From Helicobacter cetorum MIT 99-5656 (GTDB taxonomy: Bacteria > Campylobacterota > Campylobacteria > Campylobacterales > Helicobacteraceae), in assembly GCF_000259275.1 (NCBI RefSeq), contig NC_017735.1, forward strand, positions 620,001 through 684,000: DNA of 64,000 nucleotides, in the 5' to 3' direction. A program made the translations under genes and the position numbers. This document shows, piece after piece, positions 15,765 to 23,111 of the stretch (the first letter of the stretch is position 1; each line of letters begins with the position of its first letter). Below the pieces are notes generated by a model that saw nothing but the letters and a program-made list of their open reading frames with translations, searched no databases and was not told the DNA's origin.

Positions 15765-17048
15765 TTAAGAGTATTCTTTTAAATTCAATGCCCTAAAACC
15801 AATATCCTTGCGATAAAACATGCCTTCAAAATGCACTTTCTGAGCGATTTCATAGGCATTATTCCTAGCTTCTAATAATGATTTTCCCCTACCAATTGCA
15901 AACAGCACTCTCCCCCCACTACTCTCAAACACGCCATTATCTTGTTGTACTTCTCCCAAAATCAAATGCCCCTTTTTCTCATCAATAGGGTCAATATAAA
16001 GCGTTTGTTTAGTTGAAGAACCACCAGGATAATTCCTAGAAACAAGTGCCACACCCATCACAAATTCTTTAGAAAATTCTACTTCAAGATGGTTCAAATC
16101 CCCATTTGCTACAGCCAAACACAAATCTAGCAATGAACTCTCCAAAAGGGTTAAAATAACCTGACACTCCAAGTCTTTAAAACGCACATTCAATTCTAAT
16201 AGATACGGCTCTAAAACGCCTTCTTCTTCTACCACCATAACCCCAGCTAGTAACACGCCCCTAAAAGGCATACCCTTAGCTTGAAGTTTTTCTAAAATGG
16301 GTTTAAAAATATTATTCTTTATCTTTTCTTCTAATTCGCTAGAAGCAACTTTTATAGGAGCAAACGCCCCCATGCCATTTGTAGTTGCCCCCTTATCCCC
16401 TTCTAACAAACGCTTATAGACTTCACAAAAAGGCAGCACAATAAAATCATCATTAACTACAAGCGCCATAGCCGAAAGCTCAAAGCCTTCTAAAAAATGC
16501 TCTATAATCACATGCCTGTTTTGCCTTAAATATTCTTTAAGGATTTCTAAAGCTTCTTGTTTATCCTTAGCAAGACTCACCCCCTTACCCTGGTATGCCC
16601 CATCAACTTTAATCACTAAAGGATAAGAAGCGTTTTGAATATAATCTAGGGCTTCTTTTAGGTCGCTTGTTTCAAAATAAAACGCGCTTTTTATACCACA
16701 CTCTTTAGCAAAGGCCTTCATATAACTTTTTGAGCTTTCTAATTTAACCACCTCTTTAGAAGCTCCAAAGACCAAAATACCCGCTTTTTCTAACATCTCT
16801 GTAAGCCCAAAAGCCAAAGGCTCTTCTTCTGAGATAATAGCTAAATGGATTTGTTTTTCAAGGGCTAATTTAACGATGTCTTTGTAATGCTCGCATTCTA
16901 GATTTTCGCCCAAATCTTGAGTGCCACCATTACCCAAACAAAAATAAAGGGCATTCACTCGTTTATCTTGCTGAAGTTTTTGAGCTAAAGCGTATTCTCG
17001 CCCCTTGCTTCCCACAATTAAAACATTATAGCTGTTGTTATCTTTCAT
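15765..17048 (-). CDS. purD: Phosphoribosylamine-glycine ligase (GARS), divergent
   Basis: ATP-grasp enzyme that joins phosphoribosylamine and glycine in purine synthesis. The 427 residues have normal length: N-terminal VLIVGSKGREYALAQKL, ATP-grasp core LVIKVDGAYQGKGVSLAKD, ATNGMGAFAPI and ELNVRFKDLECQ. Several motifs deviate from the usual forms (GGREHAL, TGGMGA, NVRFGDPETQ). As far as I recall, H. pylori lacks most de novo purine enzymes yet keeps this gene (HP1218), so its real role is uncertain. The start ATG at 17048 follows AGGGAAGGC. It is the last gene of the first conserved block. Confidence 0.85.
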   Translation of the reverse strand: MKDNNSYNVLIVGSKGREYALAQKLQQDKRVNALYFCLGNGGTQDLGENLECEHYKDIVKLALEKQIHLAIISEEEPLAFGLTEMLEKAGILVFGASKEVVKLESSKSYMKAFAKECGIKSAFYFETSDLKEALDYIQNASYPLVIKVDGAYQGKGVSLAKDKQEALEILKEYLRQNRHVIIEHFLEGFELSAMALVVNDDFIVLPFCEVYKRLLEGDKGATTNGMGAFAPIKVASSELEEKIKNNIFKPILEKLQAKGMPFRGVLLAGVMVVEEEGVLEPYLLELNVRFKDLECQVILTLLESSLLDLCLAVANGDLNHLEVEFSKEFVMGVALVSRNYPGGSSTKQTLYIDPIDEKKGHLILGEVQQDNGVFESSGGRVLFAIGRGKSLLEARNNAYEIAQKVHFEGMFYRKDIGFRALNLKEYS

Positions 17049-17114
17049 GCCTTCCCTAAAATGTGGTTTGACCCAAATGACCGCTACTTTTACATGTGCA
17101 TAAGTTCAAATAAC

Positions 17115-17348
17115 CTACACTAACAAGGCTAGAAGGACTTTATCAGGGGCAGATTCTAAACCCTTTGGGGCTTCAAACAAAAATGCCATCACACAAAAAC
17201 CACTACCATAGCCTAATTCAATTTTTTCAACGAACTTGCCATCAAATAAGAAACACGAATCATTCAGGCAATAGTTATAATTATACTTGATTTTTAAAAA
17301 AATTCTGTGTAAAACAATGCCATAGAAGTCGCTCAACACCAATTCCAT
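17115..17348 (-). CDS. Hypothetical 77-residue protein
   Basis: I do not recognise it. The ORF begins MELVLSDFYGIVLHRIFLKI, is Phe/Tyr-rich in the middle (KYNYNYCLNDSCFLFDG), and ends in APDKVLLALLV. The predicted pattern is mostly beta-strand. No signal peptide or clear membrane span is seen. The ribosome site is weak (AAGAG about 20 bases away), and a T9 run lies just upstream of the ATG. It lies 66 bases from purD and 35 bases downstream of a lysine-rich ORF. It may be a gene fragment left at the edge of the accessory region. Confidence 0.4.
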   Translation of the reverse strand: MELVLSDFYGIVLHRIFLKIKYNYNYCLNDSCFLFDGKFVEKIELGYGSGFCVMAFLFEAPKGLESAPDKVLLALLV

Positions 17349-17383
17349 AAATTTTATTTTTTTTTAAATCTCTTTTTTACATT

Positions 17384-17548
17384 TCATCCTTTAGCACTCC
17401 TTAATTTCTTAAGGGGGCTTTTAAAGACTTTGGCCTGTTCGTGTTTTATTAAAAAAGCATGTTTAACGCCTTTAATAATACTCATTGTTTTAAAGCTATT
17501 TATCATCGTGTTTAAAACTTTGCCTTCTAATAGACTTAATAGCGGCAT
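17384..17548 (-). CDS. Lysine-rich 54-residue ORF, possibly the tail of an IS-interrupted gene
   Basis: The minus strand reads MPLLSLLEGKVLNTMINSFK and ends KSPLKKLRSAKG, then TGA. The frame stays open upstream (KTKNSKTKHKAS) right into the IS605-type end at about 17595. It could therefore be the 3' end of a longer gene cut by the insertion. An AAAGGATG follows at its stop. Function unknown; the 5' part is not evident on the far side of the IS. Confidence 0.3.
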   Translation of the reverse strand: MPLLSLLEGKVLNTMINSFKTMSIIKGVKHAFLIKHEQAKVFKSPLKKLRSAKG

Positions 17549-17598
17549 ACTGGCTTTATGCTTTGTTTTGCTATTTTTAGTTTTTGGTGTGAAACACC

Positions 17599-17614
17599 CC
17601 TCGCTAAAGCGAGG
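17599..17614. repeat. Right-end hairpin of the IS, beside the tnpB 3' end
   Basis: CCTCGC, loop TAAA, GCGAGG: perfect 6-bp stem 31 bases past the tnpB stop. It is a candidate TnpA recognition hairpin. In this family the same region usually encodes the end of the TnpB guide (omega) RNA. Confidence 0.7.
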
Positions 17615-17644
17615 AGCTTCCTAACTAAAGCACCCTACTGAATG

Positions 17645-18967
17645 CTAATACGAAAGGCTTTGCTCTTTAAAGTCTGCAAGGCTATTTCCTAACCCAAGAA
17701 GACTTAACCCTTTGCTTAAAATATTACTTGCGGCGTTTATATCTCTATGCTCTATATATCCGCAATTTTGACACAGATATTCTCTATGATTTAATTTAAG
17801 CTCGTGGTTGATTTGCCCACAACTATGACAAGTTTTACTCGTATATTGTGGGGGAGCTTTCACTAACAATTTGCCATTATGCTGTTGTTTGTAGTCTAAA
17901 AAAGAGATGATTTGATAGAATGAAGTATTTAGTATAGACTTATTAAGCCCACTCTTTTGTTTAACATTTTTGAGTTTGGCTCTTTTGGTCATGTTCTTAA
18001 TTTGTAAGTCTTCAACTACTATCAATTCAAATTGCTTTGAAAGTTCGCTTGTGATTTTATGGTATCTGTCTAGTTTTTGATAGCTTGATTTATCAAAGGC
18101 TTTGTTTAATTTTTTTTGAGTTTTGTAAAAATTACCTCCTAGTTTGATTTTATTTTGTTTAGATTTTAAAACCCTACGGCTTTGTTTTCTTTGTAGTCTT
18201 TTAAATTCTTTAGAGTATTTTTTAAAAGAATGTAGTTTAGAATAAGTAGGAATAAGTCGTTTTAGATTGATATTTTCATCTACTTTTAAACCTAGTTCTT
18301 TCATGTCTTTTTGGTATTGTTCTAGGTCGGTTAGTTTTTCATATTCTTTTAAATCAACGCTTAAAGCTATATCATAGATATTTAAGTCCACACCGACACA
18401 ATTTCTAGGCTCTTTAATAGTGTTAAGCTCTTTTTCGTATTCTATGCTAAAACTAACAAAATATTTTTGATGAGAGCAAGAGACTACGATTTGTTTAATC
18501 TTAGCATTAAGGGGTAAGTCTCTATGCATACGCATTTTTAAGGGCATTTTCATTAAGTTAAACATCTTAAAGCGTTCGTTAAAGTCTTTGATAGAAAAGC
18601 CTTGATTATTCCAAGTAAAACTTTGTTTAGCAAATTTAGAGTTTTTAAATTTAGGAAAGCCCCTATTTTTGACTTTAAAGGCATCTCTTAAGGCTCTTTC
18701 TGCATTCATGCGTGATTGTTGAGCGACTACACTACTAAAACTTAAATTCCTAGCTTTTAAATGGTGCTTAATCGCACTATCTAATTCGCTTGATTTTTGC
18801 CATTTTCTTTGTTTAGTGGGTAAATCTTTGTTTTTTTCGTATTGCTCTTGTTGTAGATTTAAGCAAATGTTATAGGCTTGGTTATAGACAAAAAAAGAGT
18901 GTTGTAATTTGGTCTGTTGCTCTTTGGTAGGATACAAACGAAATTTAAAGCCCTTATTTACTTTCAT
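17645..18967 (-). CDS. tnpB: TnpB, RNA-guided endonuclease of the IS605-type element
   Basis: 440-residue OrfB/TnpB protein. Family proteins are omega-RNA-guided nucleases, ancestors of Cas12, that help retain the element (established for ISDra2 TnpB). The N-terminus MKVNKGFKFRLYPTKEQQTK is typical. The RuvC residues are visible: Asp in CVGVDLNIYD, Glu in VVEDLQIKN, Asp in EHRDINAASN. The zinc finger is CHSCG...CQNCG. All catalytic positions are intact. It is transcribed away from tnpA with a 36-base gap. The guide RNA would run from the 3' end of the gene past 17600 into flanking DNA. Confidence 0.95.
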   Translation of the reverse strand: MKVNKGFKFRLYPTKEQQTKLQHSFFVYNQAYNICLNLQQEQYEKNKDLPTKQRKWQKSSELDSAIKHHLKARNLSFSSVVAQQSRMNAERALRDAFKVKNRGFPKFKNSKFAKQSFTWNNQGFSIKDFNERFKMFNLMKMPLKMRMHRDLPLNAKIKQIVVSCSHQKYFVSFSIEYEKELNTIKEPRNCVGVDLNIYDIALSVDLKEYEKLTDLEQYQKDMKELGLKVDENINLKRLIPTYSKLHSFKKYSKEFKRLQRKQSRRVLKSKQNKIKLGGNFYKTQKKLNKAFDKSSYQKLDRYHKITSELSKQFELIVVEDLQIKNMTKRAKLKNVKQKSGLNKSILNTSFYQIISFLDYKQQHNGKLLVKAPPQYTSKTCHSCGQINHELKLNHREYLCQNCGYIEHRDINAASNILSKGLSLLGLGNSLADFKEQSLSY

Positions 18968-19003
18968 AGAAAGATTTTAGCATAATTTAGTTAAACTTGG
19001 TCT

Positions 19004-19420
19004 ATGAAACAAATTGATAATATTAGACATGGCAGACATTGTGTTTTTTTAATGCATGTGCATTTAGTATTTGTAACTAAATATAGGCGTAAAGCATTCA
19101 ACAAAGAAGTTATAGACTTTTTAGGTTCTGTATTTGCTAAGGTATGCAAAGACTTTGAAAGCGAGTTAGTAGAATTTGATGGGGAAAGCGACCATGTGCA
19201 TTTACTTATCAATTATCCACCAAAAGTTAGTGTTAGTAGGTTAGTTAATTCTTTAAAGGGTGTTAGTAGTCGTTTGGTTAGACAACAAAATTTTAAAAAT
19301 GTTAAAGCTACTTTGTGGGGCAATCATTTATGGTCGCCTAGTTATTTTGCTGGAAGCTGTGGGGGTGCTCCTTTAGAAATCATTAAGCAATATATCCAAG
19401 AGCAAGAAACACCACATTAG
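19004..19420 (+). CDS. tnpA: TnpA, Y1 HUH transposase of the IS605-type element
   Basis: 138-residue single-tyrosine transposase that cuts and joins single-stranded ends during replication. It has the HUH motif His64-Val-His66 (ESDHVHLLINYPP) and the catalytic Tyr130 (EIIKQYIQEQ). The family segments MHVHLVFVTKYRRKAF and LWSPSYFAGSCGG are present. Length and motifs are complete. It is divergent from tnpB. Confidence 0.95.
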   Translation: MKQIDNIRHGRHCVFLMHVHLVFVTKYRRKAFNKEVIDFLGSVFAKVCKDFESELVEFDGESDHVHLLINYPPKVSVSRLVNSLKGVSSRLVRQQNFKNVKATLWGNHLWSPSYFAGSCGGAPLEIIKQYIQEQETPH

Positions 19421-19460
19421 ATTTGCTAACCTTTTGTTTTTAGGTTAAATGACACTAAAA

Positions 19461-19478
19461 AATAGCCTAACGGCTATT
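19461..19478. repeat. Hairpin downstream of tnpA
   Basis: AATAGCC, loop TAAC, GGCTATT: perfect 7-bp stem 40 bases after the tnpA stop. It may be a transcription terminator or an accessory end structure of the IS. Confidence 0.5.
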
Positions 19479-19489
19479 GACGCTTACAT

Positions 19490-19509
19490 CTCCGCCCTAA
19501 AGGACGGAG
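19490..19509. repeat. Left-end hairpin of the IS
   Basis: CTCCGCCC, loop TAAA, GGACGGAG: 7 paired positions with one C-A mismatch, followed by TTTTTCGC. It has the same TAAA loop as the opposite end and is the probable TnpA binding hairpin. Confidence 0.65.
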
Positions 19510-19596
19510 TTTTTCGCTTTGTTGGGATAAAATCATAAAAACTTATATTTAAATCTCTAGCTCTTAGCTGTCTATATACGACTATATGTAAAGCGT

Positions 19597-20763
19597 TCAT
19601 AACATTGCCCCTCTTAAAAACGCCGCCCTCTCTCTGTTTTGCTGTGGTATGTAATGACTATAGATAGAGTAAGTGGTGTTTAAATCTTTATGCCCTAACA
19701 TTTTTGAAACCCACATGGCCTCTTCGCCTTGGCTTAACATAAGGCTGGCGAAGGTGTGGCGTGTGGTGTATATTTTTCTCTTTTCTAAATTCAAAGCATC
19801 TAAAAGTTTTGTAAAAGCCTTTTGAAATTCGCGCGTTTTTTGTGGCTTGTCTATGAATATAAAAACGCCTTTTTGAGATTTTTTTAATTCAATTAATGCT
19901 CTTTCTACTGGCTCTAAAAGGTCAATCTCTCTCTTGCTAGATTTATTTTTTGGTGTGCTTAATTCCCCTAAAATGTTAAGTGAGTATTCAACATTTATCT
20001 TTTTATTAATAAAGTCAATGTCCTTCCATTTTAAAGCTAATTGTTCGCCTGTCCTTAGGCCTGTAAAAAATGCGGTTGTTAAAAACGCTCTTAAAATAGT
20101 AGAAGGGCATTCGTTTAAAATTTCCTTGATTTCTTGCAAGTTAAATGGCTTAATCTCTTTGGACTCTTTGGCGTTGTTTAGATTAACTTTAAAATAAGGG
20201 CTTTTTTCTAAGTAGCCATGCTCTGTGGCAAAGTCTAAGAAACTTTTTAAAAGGTGGTTTAAAACGATTAGAGAGGATTTTTTAAATTTCTCTAGCGCCT
20301 TGTTATGAAAAAAAACCACACGCTCTTGTGTGATTTTAGAAATTTTAGCACTCTCTTTCATTTTCATGGTGTTTAAAATAGATGTGAAGTTGGTCTTAAC
20401 GCTTAGAAGCGTTGTCTTTTTAAGCCCTATTTTTTGGTTTAAATAGTTTGAAAAAACATGCTCGATGGTTTCATTGCCTTTTAGCTTTTTGGCTCTTTTG
20501 TTGGCTCTTGCTTCTTGGCTCTCTTGTGGGTATGTGGCATCGCCTTTTTTTTCATTTCTGTTTAACCTTGTTTTAAGGGTGCTTAATTTTTTTAAAACGC
20601 TTTCTATATTTTGGCATGCGTTTAGCTCTCTTATAATTAAAATCATTTCGGCACTGCTGTAGCCTTTTAGCTTATTAGTAAGGCTTATGCGGTGGCGTTT
20701 TTTATCCTTTGTGTAGTTTAGATAGGGCGTGTTATTGCGTGAGTAGATGGTGAAATTTTTCAT
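19597..20763 (-). CDS. Phage-type tyrosine recombinase/integrase
   Basis: 388 residues with an N-terminal arm-binding region, a SAM-like core-binding domain (about 95-190), and a C-terminal catalytic domain. Catalytic residues seen: Arg in FFTGLRTGEQLAL, Lys in TPKNKSSKREI, Arg-His in YTTRHTFASL, His in LGHKDLNTT, and Tyr in YSIYSHY. The first HxxR position is Tyr, common in phage integrases. The ATG at 20763 was chosen because it overlaps the TGA of the upstream 45-residue ORF (ATGA). No tRNA borders it, and att sites were not found by eye. It is a site-specific recombinase of a mobile element, distinct from XerH. Confidence 0.92.
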   Translation of the reverse strand: MKNFTIYSRNNTPYLNYTKDKKRHRISLTNKLKGYSSAEMILIIRELNACQNIESVLKKLSTLKTRLNRNEKKGDATYPQESQEARANKRAKKLKGNETIEHVFSNYLNQKIGLKKTTLLSVKTNFTSILNTMKMKESAKISKITQERVVFFHNKALEKFKKSSLIVLNHLLKSFLDFATEHGYLEKSPYFKVNLNNAKESKEIKPFNLQEIKEILNECPSTILRAFLTTAFFTGLRTGEQLALKWKDIDFINKKINVEYSLNILGELSTPKNKSSKREIDLLEPVERALIELKKSQKGVFIFIDKPQKTREFQKAFTKLLDALNLEKRKIYTTRHTFASLMLSQGEEAMWVSKMLGHKDLNTTYSIYSHYIPQQNRERAAFLRGAML

Positions 20764-20897
20764 GATTTTACCTCTGCTATTATGAAAATCAAGGCATAAA
20801 CACACAAAGCTATGAGTGTGTTTATGATAAGTGTTTCTTTTTTGGGGTTTAGCCTTGTTTTTTTTGGCTGTTTAGAATCTATGTTGTATCTAATCAT
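20760..20897 (-). CDS. 45-residue single-span membrane protein in the integrase operon
   Basis: Sequence starts MIRYNIDSKQPKKTRLNPKK and ends VYALIFIIAEVKS, with a hydrophobic span ETLIINTLIALCVYALIFII. A basic N-terminal half plus one span suggests an inner-membrane protein with the N-terminus in the cytosol. The ATG lies 1 base after the stop of the 372-residue gene, and the TGA overlaps the integrase ATG. This tight packing is the main evidence that it is a real gene. No family recognised. Confidence 0.65.
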   Translation of the reverse strand: MIRYNIDSKQPKKTRLNPKKETLIINTLIALCVYALIFIIAEVKS

Positions 20898-20898
20898 T

Positions 20899-22017
20899 TT
20901 AACCCTCAATACTCTTTTCAAAAATAAATGGCTTGTCTAAAAGCTCGTTTATTTCTTGACCTTGCATTCTTAGGATTTCCTTGTAGATTTCCTTTGCTTT
21001 TTGGGGTAGTTCTATTTTTAAAGTATTTTCATGTTTAAAAATATTTAGTTGTAGAGTATATATCCCTAATAAGCTAAAGATTGCATCTTGATTCATGAGA
21101 TTAGTTTTATAAACTTCGCCACTTGTAGTTAACCTATCTAAAACAATCTCAATTTTTTGTTTTTTAAAATCAAAACCGAATATAATTAGGTCATGTCCTT
21201 TTTCTTCGTCATCGATCCGATGTATGAAAGACTTGTAATATGAATCTTTTAAAATTAGTTTTTTTCCTTGCTCTGTGATTTCTCTCGCTGGCTCTTTGGT
21301 GGCTTGCTCCTCTTGTATGGTTTTAATGATAGCTTCTGCCATTTTTTCTCTATCGTGTGTAACTAGCCCCTCGTAGTCAATAGAGTAAACGCTCTTTGCT
21401 TTCACATCAATGGTTAAAAGTTCGCTCCTGTTCTTTTTGAAAAAAATAAAATCCCCTTTTTTGAAAAAGAGATACGCTGTTTCATAAAATACCGCTTCAA
21501 TATCTAAGCCTTCAACCATTAAAATGTCGCCATTTTCTTCGGCTTTTAGCTTAATATTGTAGATTCTAATCTTTTTGAATAGCTGGTTTTTTTCTGTGTT
21601 GTGTTCATTAAGCCTGTAGGCCTTTTGTCTCTTTTGGCTGTAGAAGTAGATGCTTTTTTCATTTCTAATGAAAACGCCCCCTTTTAGCTCCTCTTCATCG
21701 CTATCTGGTAAAAACAAATCCATGTTTTCTTGGTGGTTGTTTTTTGATAGTTTGATGTTGCTTAAATCTGTTGTGCTGTTATTTTCGTTGTCTCTCTTTT
21801 GTATTTGTTCTAAAAATTCAACGATTACATTGCCATGCGCCATAAAAGATACTCCTACGCAACTTTCTTGTAGTAGATAGTGTTTCTTAGTCATGCTGTT
21901 ATAGACTTTTTGGGCTTCTTTTTTTGTCTTAAAGCTTGCGGTGTAGGTTTTGTTGTTTACGCTCCTTTTTAAAATGATTGTCTCATTTTGTAAGGTTAAT
22001 TGATTACTTTTACACAT
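20899..22017 (-). CDS. Hypothetical 372-residue protein of the integrase operon
   Basis: Not recognised. The N-terminus MCKSNQLTLQNETIILKRSV and the following TASFKTKKEAQKVYNSMTKK look like a small DNA- or RNA-binding beta/alpha module. A hydrophilic middle (about 90-150) leads to beta-rich regions (GDILMVEGLDIEAVFYET; KGDFIFFKKNRSELLTIDVK), and the C-terminus is helical. There is no signal peptide or membrane span, so it is probably cytoplasmic. Its start overlaps the 86-residue gene by 8 bases, and its stop is 1 base before the 45-residue gene. Lys/Glu/Asn-rich composition fits phage or plasmid proteins of Helicobacter. A replication or regulation role would be a guess. Confidence 0.65.
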   Translation of the reverse strand: MCKSNQLTLQNETIILKRSVNNKTYTASFKTKKEAQKVYNSMTKKHYLLQESCVGVSFMAHGNVIVEFLEQIQKRDNENNSTTDLSNIKLSKNNHQENMDLFLPDSDEEELKGGVFIRNEKSIYFYSQKRQKAYRLNEHNTEKNQLFKKIRIYNIKLKAEENGDILMVEGLDIEAVFYETAYLFFKKGDFIFFKKNRSELLTIDVKAKSVYSIDYEGLVTHDREKMAEAIIKTIQEEQATKEPAREITEQGKKLILKDSYYKSFIHRIDDEEKGHDLIIFGFDFKKQKIEIVLDRLTTSGEVYKTNLMNQDAIFSLLGIYTLQLNIFKHENTLKIELPQKAKEIYKEILRMQGQEINELLDKPFIFEKSIEG

Positions 22018-22270
22018 GGCTCGCTCCTTTTTTTAAAGTTTTAGGCAAGTTTTGAATATACGCCTTAACGCATGCATTGATTTCTTTTGAAAAGTGCTGT
22101 CCGCCGTTTTTGGTAGCTAAATAGTAAGCATTTACCCATTGGCTCATTGGCTCTTGCTCTTTAGCGGTTACTAGGTCTATTTGCATTTTTTGGGCTTTTG
22201 CTCTCATAAGGCTTAAATAATGCCATGTCTTTGTATCTTTGGTTAAGACAATTTGTCTCAGTTGTTTCAT
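22010..22270 (-). CDS. Hypothetical 86-residue protein, first gene of the integrase operon
   Basis: Not recognised. MKQLRQIVLTKDTKTWHYLS is followed by an amphipathic helix (LMRAKAQKMQIDLVTAKEQE), MSQWVNAYYLATKNGGQHFS and a C-terminal helix. It is small, soluble and basic, compatible with a DNA-binding regulator or excisionase-like protein, but no helix-turn-helix could be assigned with confidence. AGGAG precedes the ATG. A possible -10 (TATAAA, 22285-22290) and an 8-base-arm palindrome (22297-22319) lie just upstream. The next gene overlaps by 8 bases. Confidence 0.6.
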   Translation of the reverse strand: MKQLRQIVLTKDTKTWHYLSLMRAKAQKMQIDLVTAKEQEPMSQWVNAYYLATKNGGQHFSKEINACVKAYIQNLPKTLKKGASHV

Positions 22271-22284
22271 TTCAAAAACTCCTA

Positions 22285-22319
22285 TTTATAGTATTCAAAC
22301 GCCCCATTTTAGGGCGTTT
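22285..22319 (-). promoter_or_regulatory. Possible promoter with overlapping palindrome before the integrase operon
   Basis: On the minus strand, AAACGCCC, loop TAAAATG, GGGCGTTT (22297-22319) lies just upstream of TATAAA (22285-22290), which is 15 bases before the ATG of the 86-residue gene. The palindrome falls where the -35 would be, so it could be an operator. It could equally be a terminator for plus-strand transcripts, as GGGCGTTTTGGTTT follows on that strand. Confidence 0.4.
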
Positions 22320-23111
22320 TGGTTTAAATGTGTCTCTATTCTAAAAATGTTGAAATTGTGTGACAAGAGAATTAAACGGCGTTGGGGTTTTTGGTTTCAA
22401 AAAATGCGATATTTTTTCAAATAACCCCTATATACAAGGCTTTTAACCGCTTAAATAAAACTAATTTTAGGGGCTTGTTTTTGGGGTTTTGTAAAGTTTA
22501 TCATATAAATTTACTCACCCATACAAACCCAACAAAGATGCCTAAATAAGGCGTTTTTAGTTTTGTTTGCTTGCTTTAAGAGTTAGTTTTAGCAAATTAG
22601 CTAAAGAATGACAAAAACATGGTTTTAAGAAAATGAGTTTTACAATAAAAATATAATATAAAACAAACTTTCTTAAAAAAATCAAAGAATGCTAGATAAG
22701 ATTAAAGCAAAAACAACACTTTTATGAAAAACATTTTTTGAGCTGTCAATATTAGAATAAGGTCTTTATTTTTACATTCAAAGTCTGGTTTGAGAGTGTT
22801 GTTTAATTAGAGATTTCAAAAACAATGATTTTCTTTAATATTATTTGACTATTATAATTCACCCTATAAACCTTATGGTTAAGGCAATTTAGGTAAATTC
22901 TAGGTATCTTTGGGGTTTTCTATGCTTTGGCGTAGGGATTGCATGCCTTTGATTTTCTTTATTCTCTAGCATGCCTGTTACTAACCCCCATTCTATTAAT
23001 GAGCGTTTAAAACCACTAAGATGCATAAAAGACAATCATTTTCAAGCATAGAGCATGCAAATCTCTCAAACCATTAATGAGATATTTTTCCATGCTATCC
23101 TAGTATATTCT
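22320..23111. other. Non-coding, A/T-rich stretch between the integrase operon and OMP paralogue 2
   Basis: No convincing ORF on either strand. It holds a short hairpin GCCT-AAATA-AGGC with T-run (22540-22558), a piece similar to the decayed remnant at 6896-6950 (22868-22925), and two short repeats (CATTAATGAG at about 23002 and 23073; GCATGCC at about 22947 and 22969). It may contain element attachment or control sites and the 3' region of the OMP gene. Confidence 0.5.
22868..22925 (-). pseudogene. Decayed remnant similar to 6896-6950
   Basis: The minus strand carries AAAACCCC, ACCTAGA, AATTGCC and TAAGGTTT in the same order as the remnant after OMP paralogue 1, with small indels that break the frame. 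It shows that homology between the two OMP loci extends past the genes. By eye about three quarters of positions match. Confidence 0.4.

Larger units (their letters stand above)
17590..19530. mobile_element. IS605-type insertion sequence (IS200/IS605 family)
   Basis: About 1.9 kb with divergent tnpA (plus) and tnpB (minus) and no terminal inverted repeats. Instead, subterminal hairpins with TAAA loops lie at both ends (17599-17614 and 19490-19509), as expected for single-strand transposition. Size and divergent genes match H. pylori IS605. By analogy, the tnpA-side end near 19500 is the left end and the tnpB-side end near 17600 the right end. Both ORFs are intact, so the element could be active. 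Exact termini were not determined. Confidence 0.85.

Noticed and set aside
17430-17624. 64-codon plus-strand ORF rich in Leu and Phe
   Set aside because: It runs into the IS right-end hairpin, has no ribosome site, and lies opposite the more plausible lysine-rich ORF.
22540-22558. GCCT-AAATA-AGGC hairpin with T-run as terminator
   Set aside because: Only a 4-bp stem and no plus-strand gene upstream to terminate, so not listed as a terminator.
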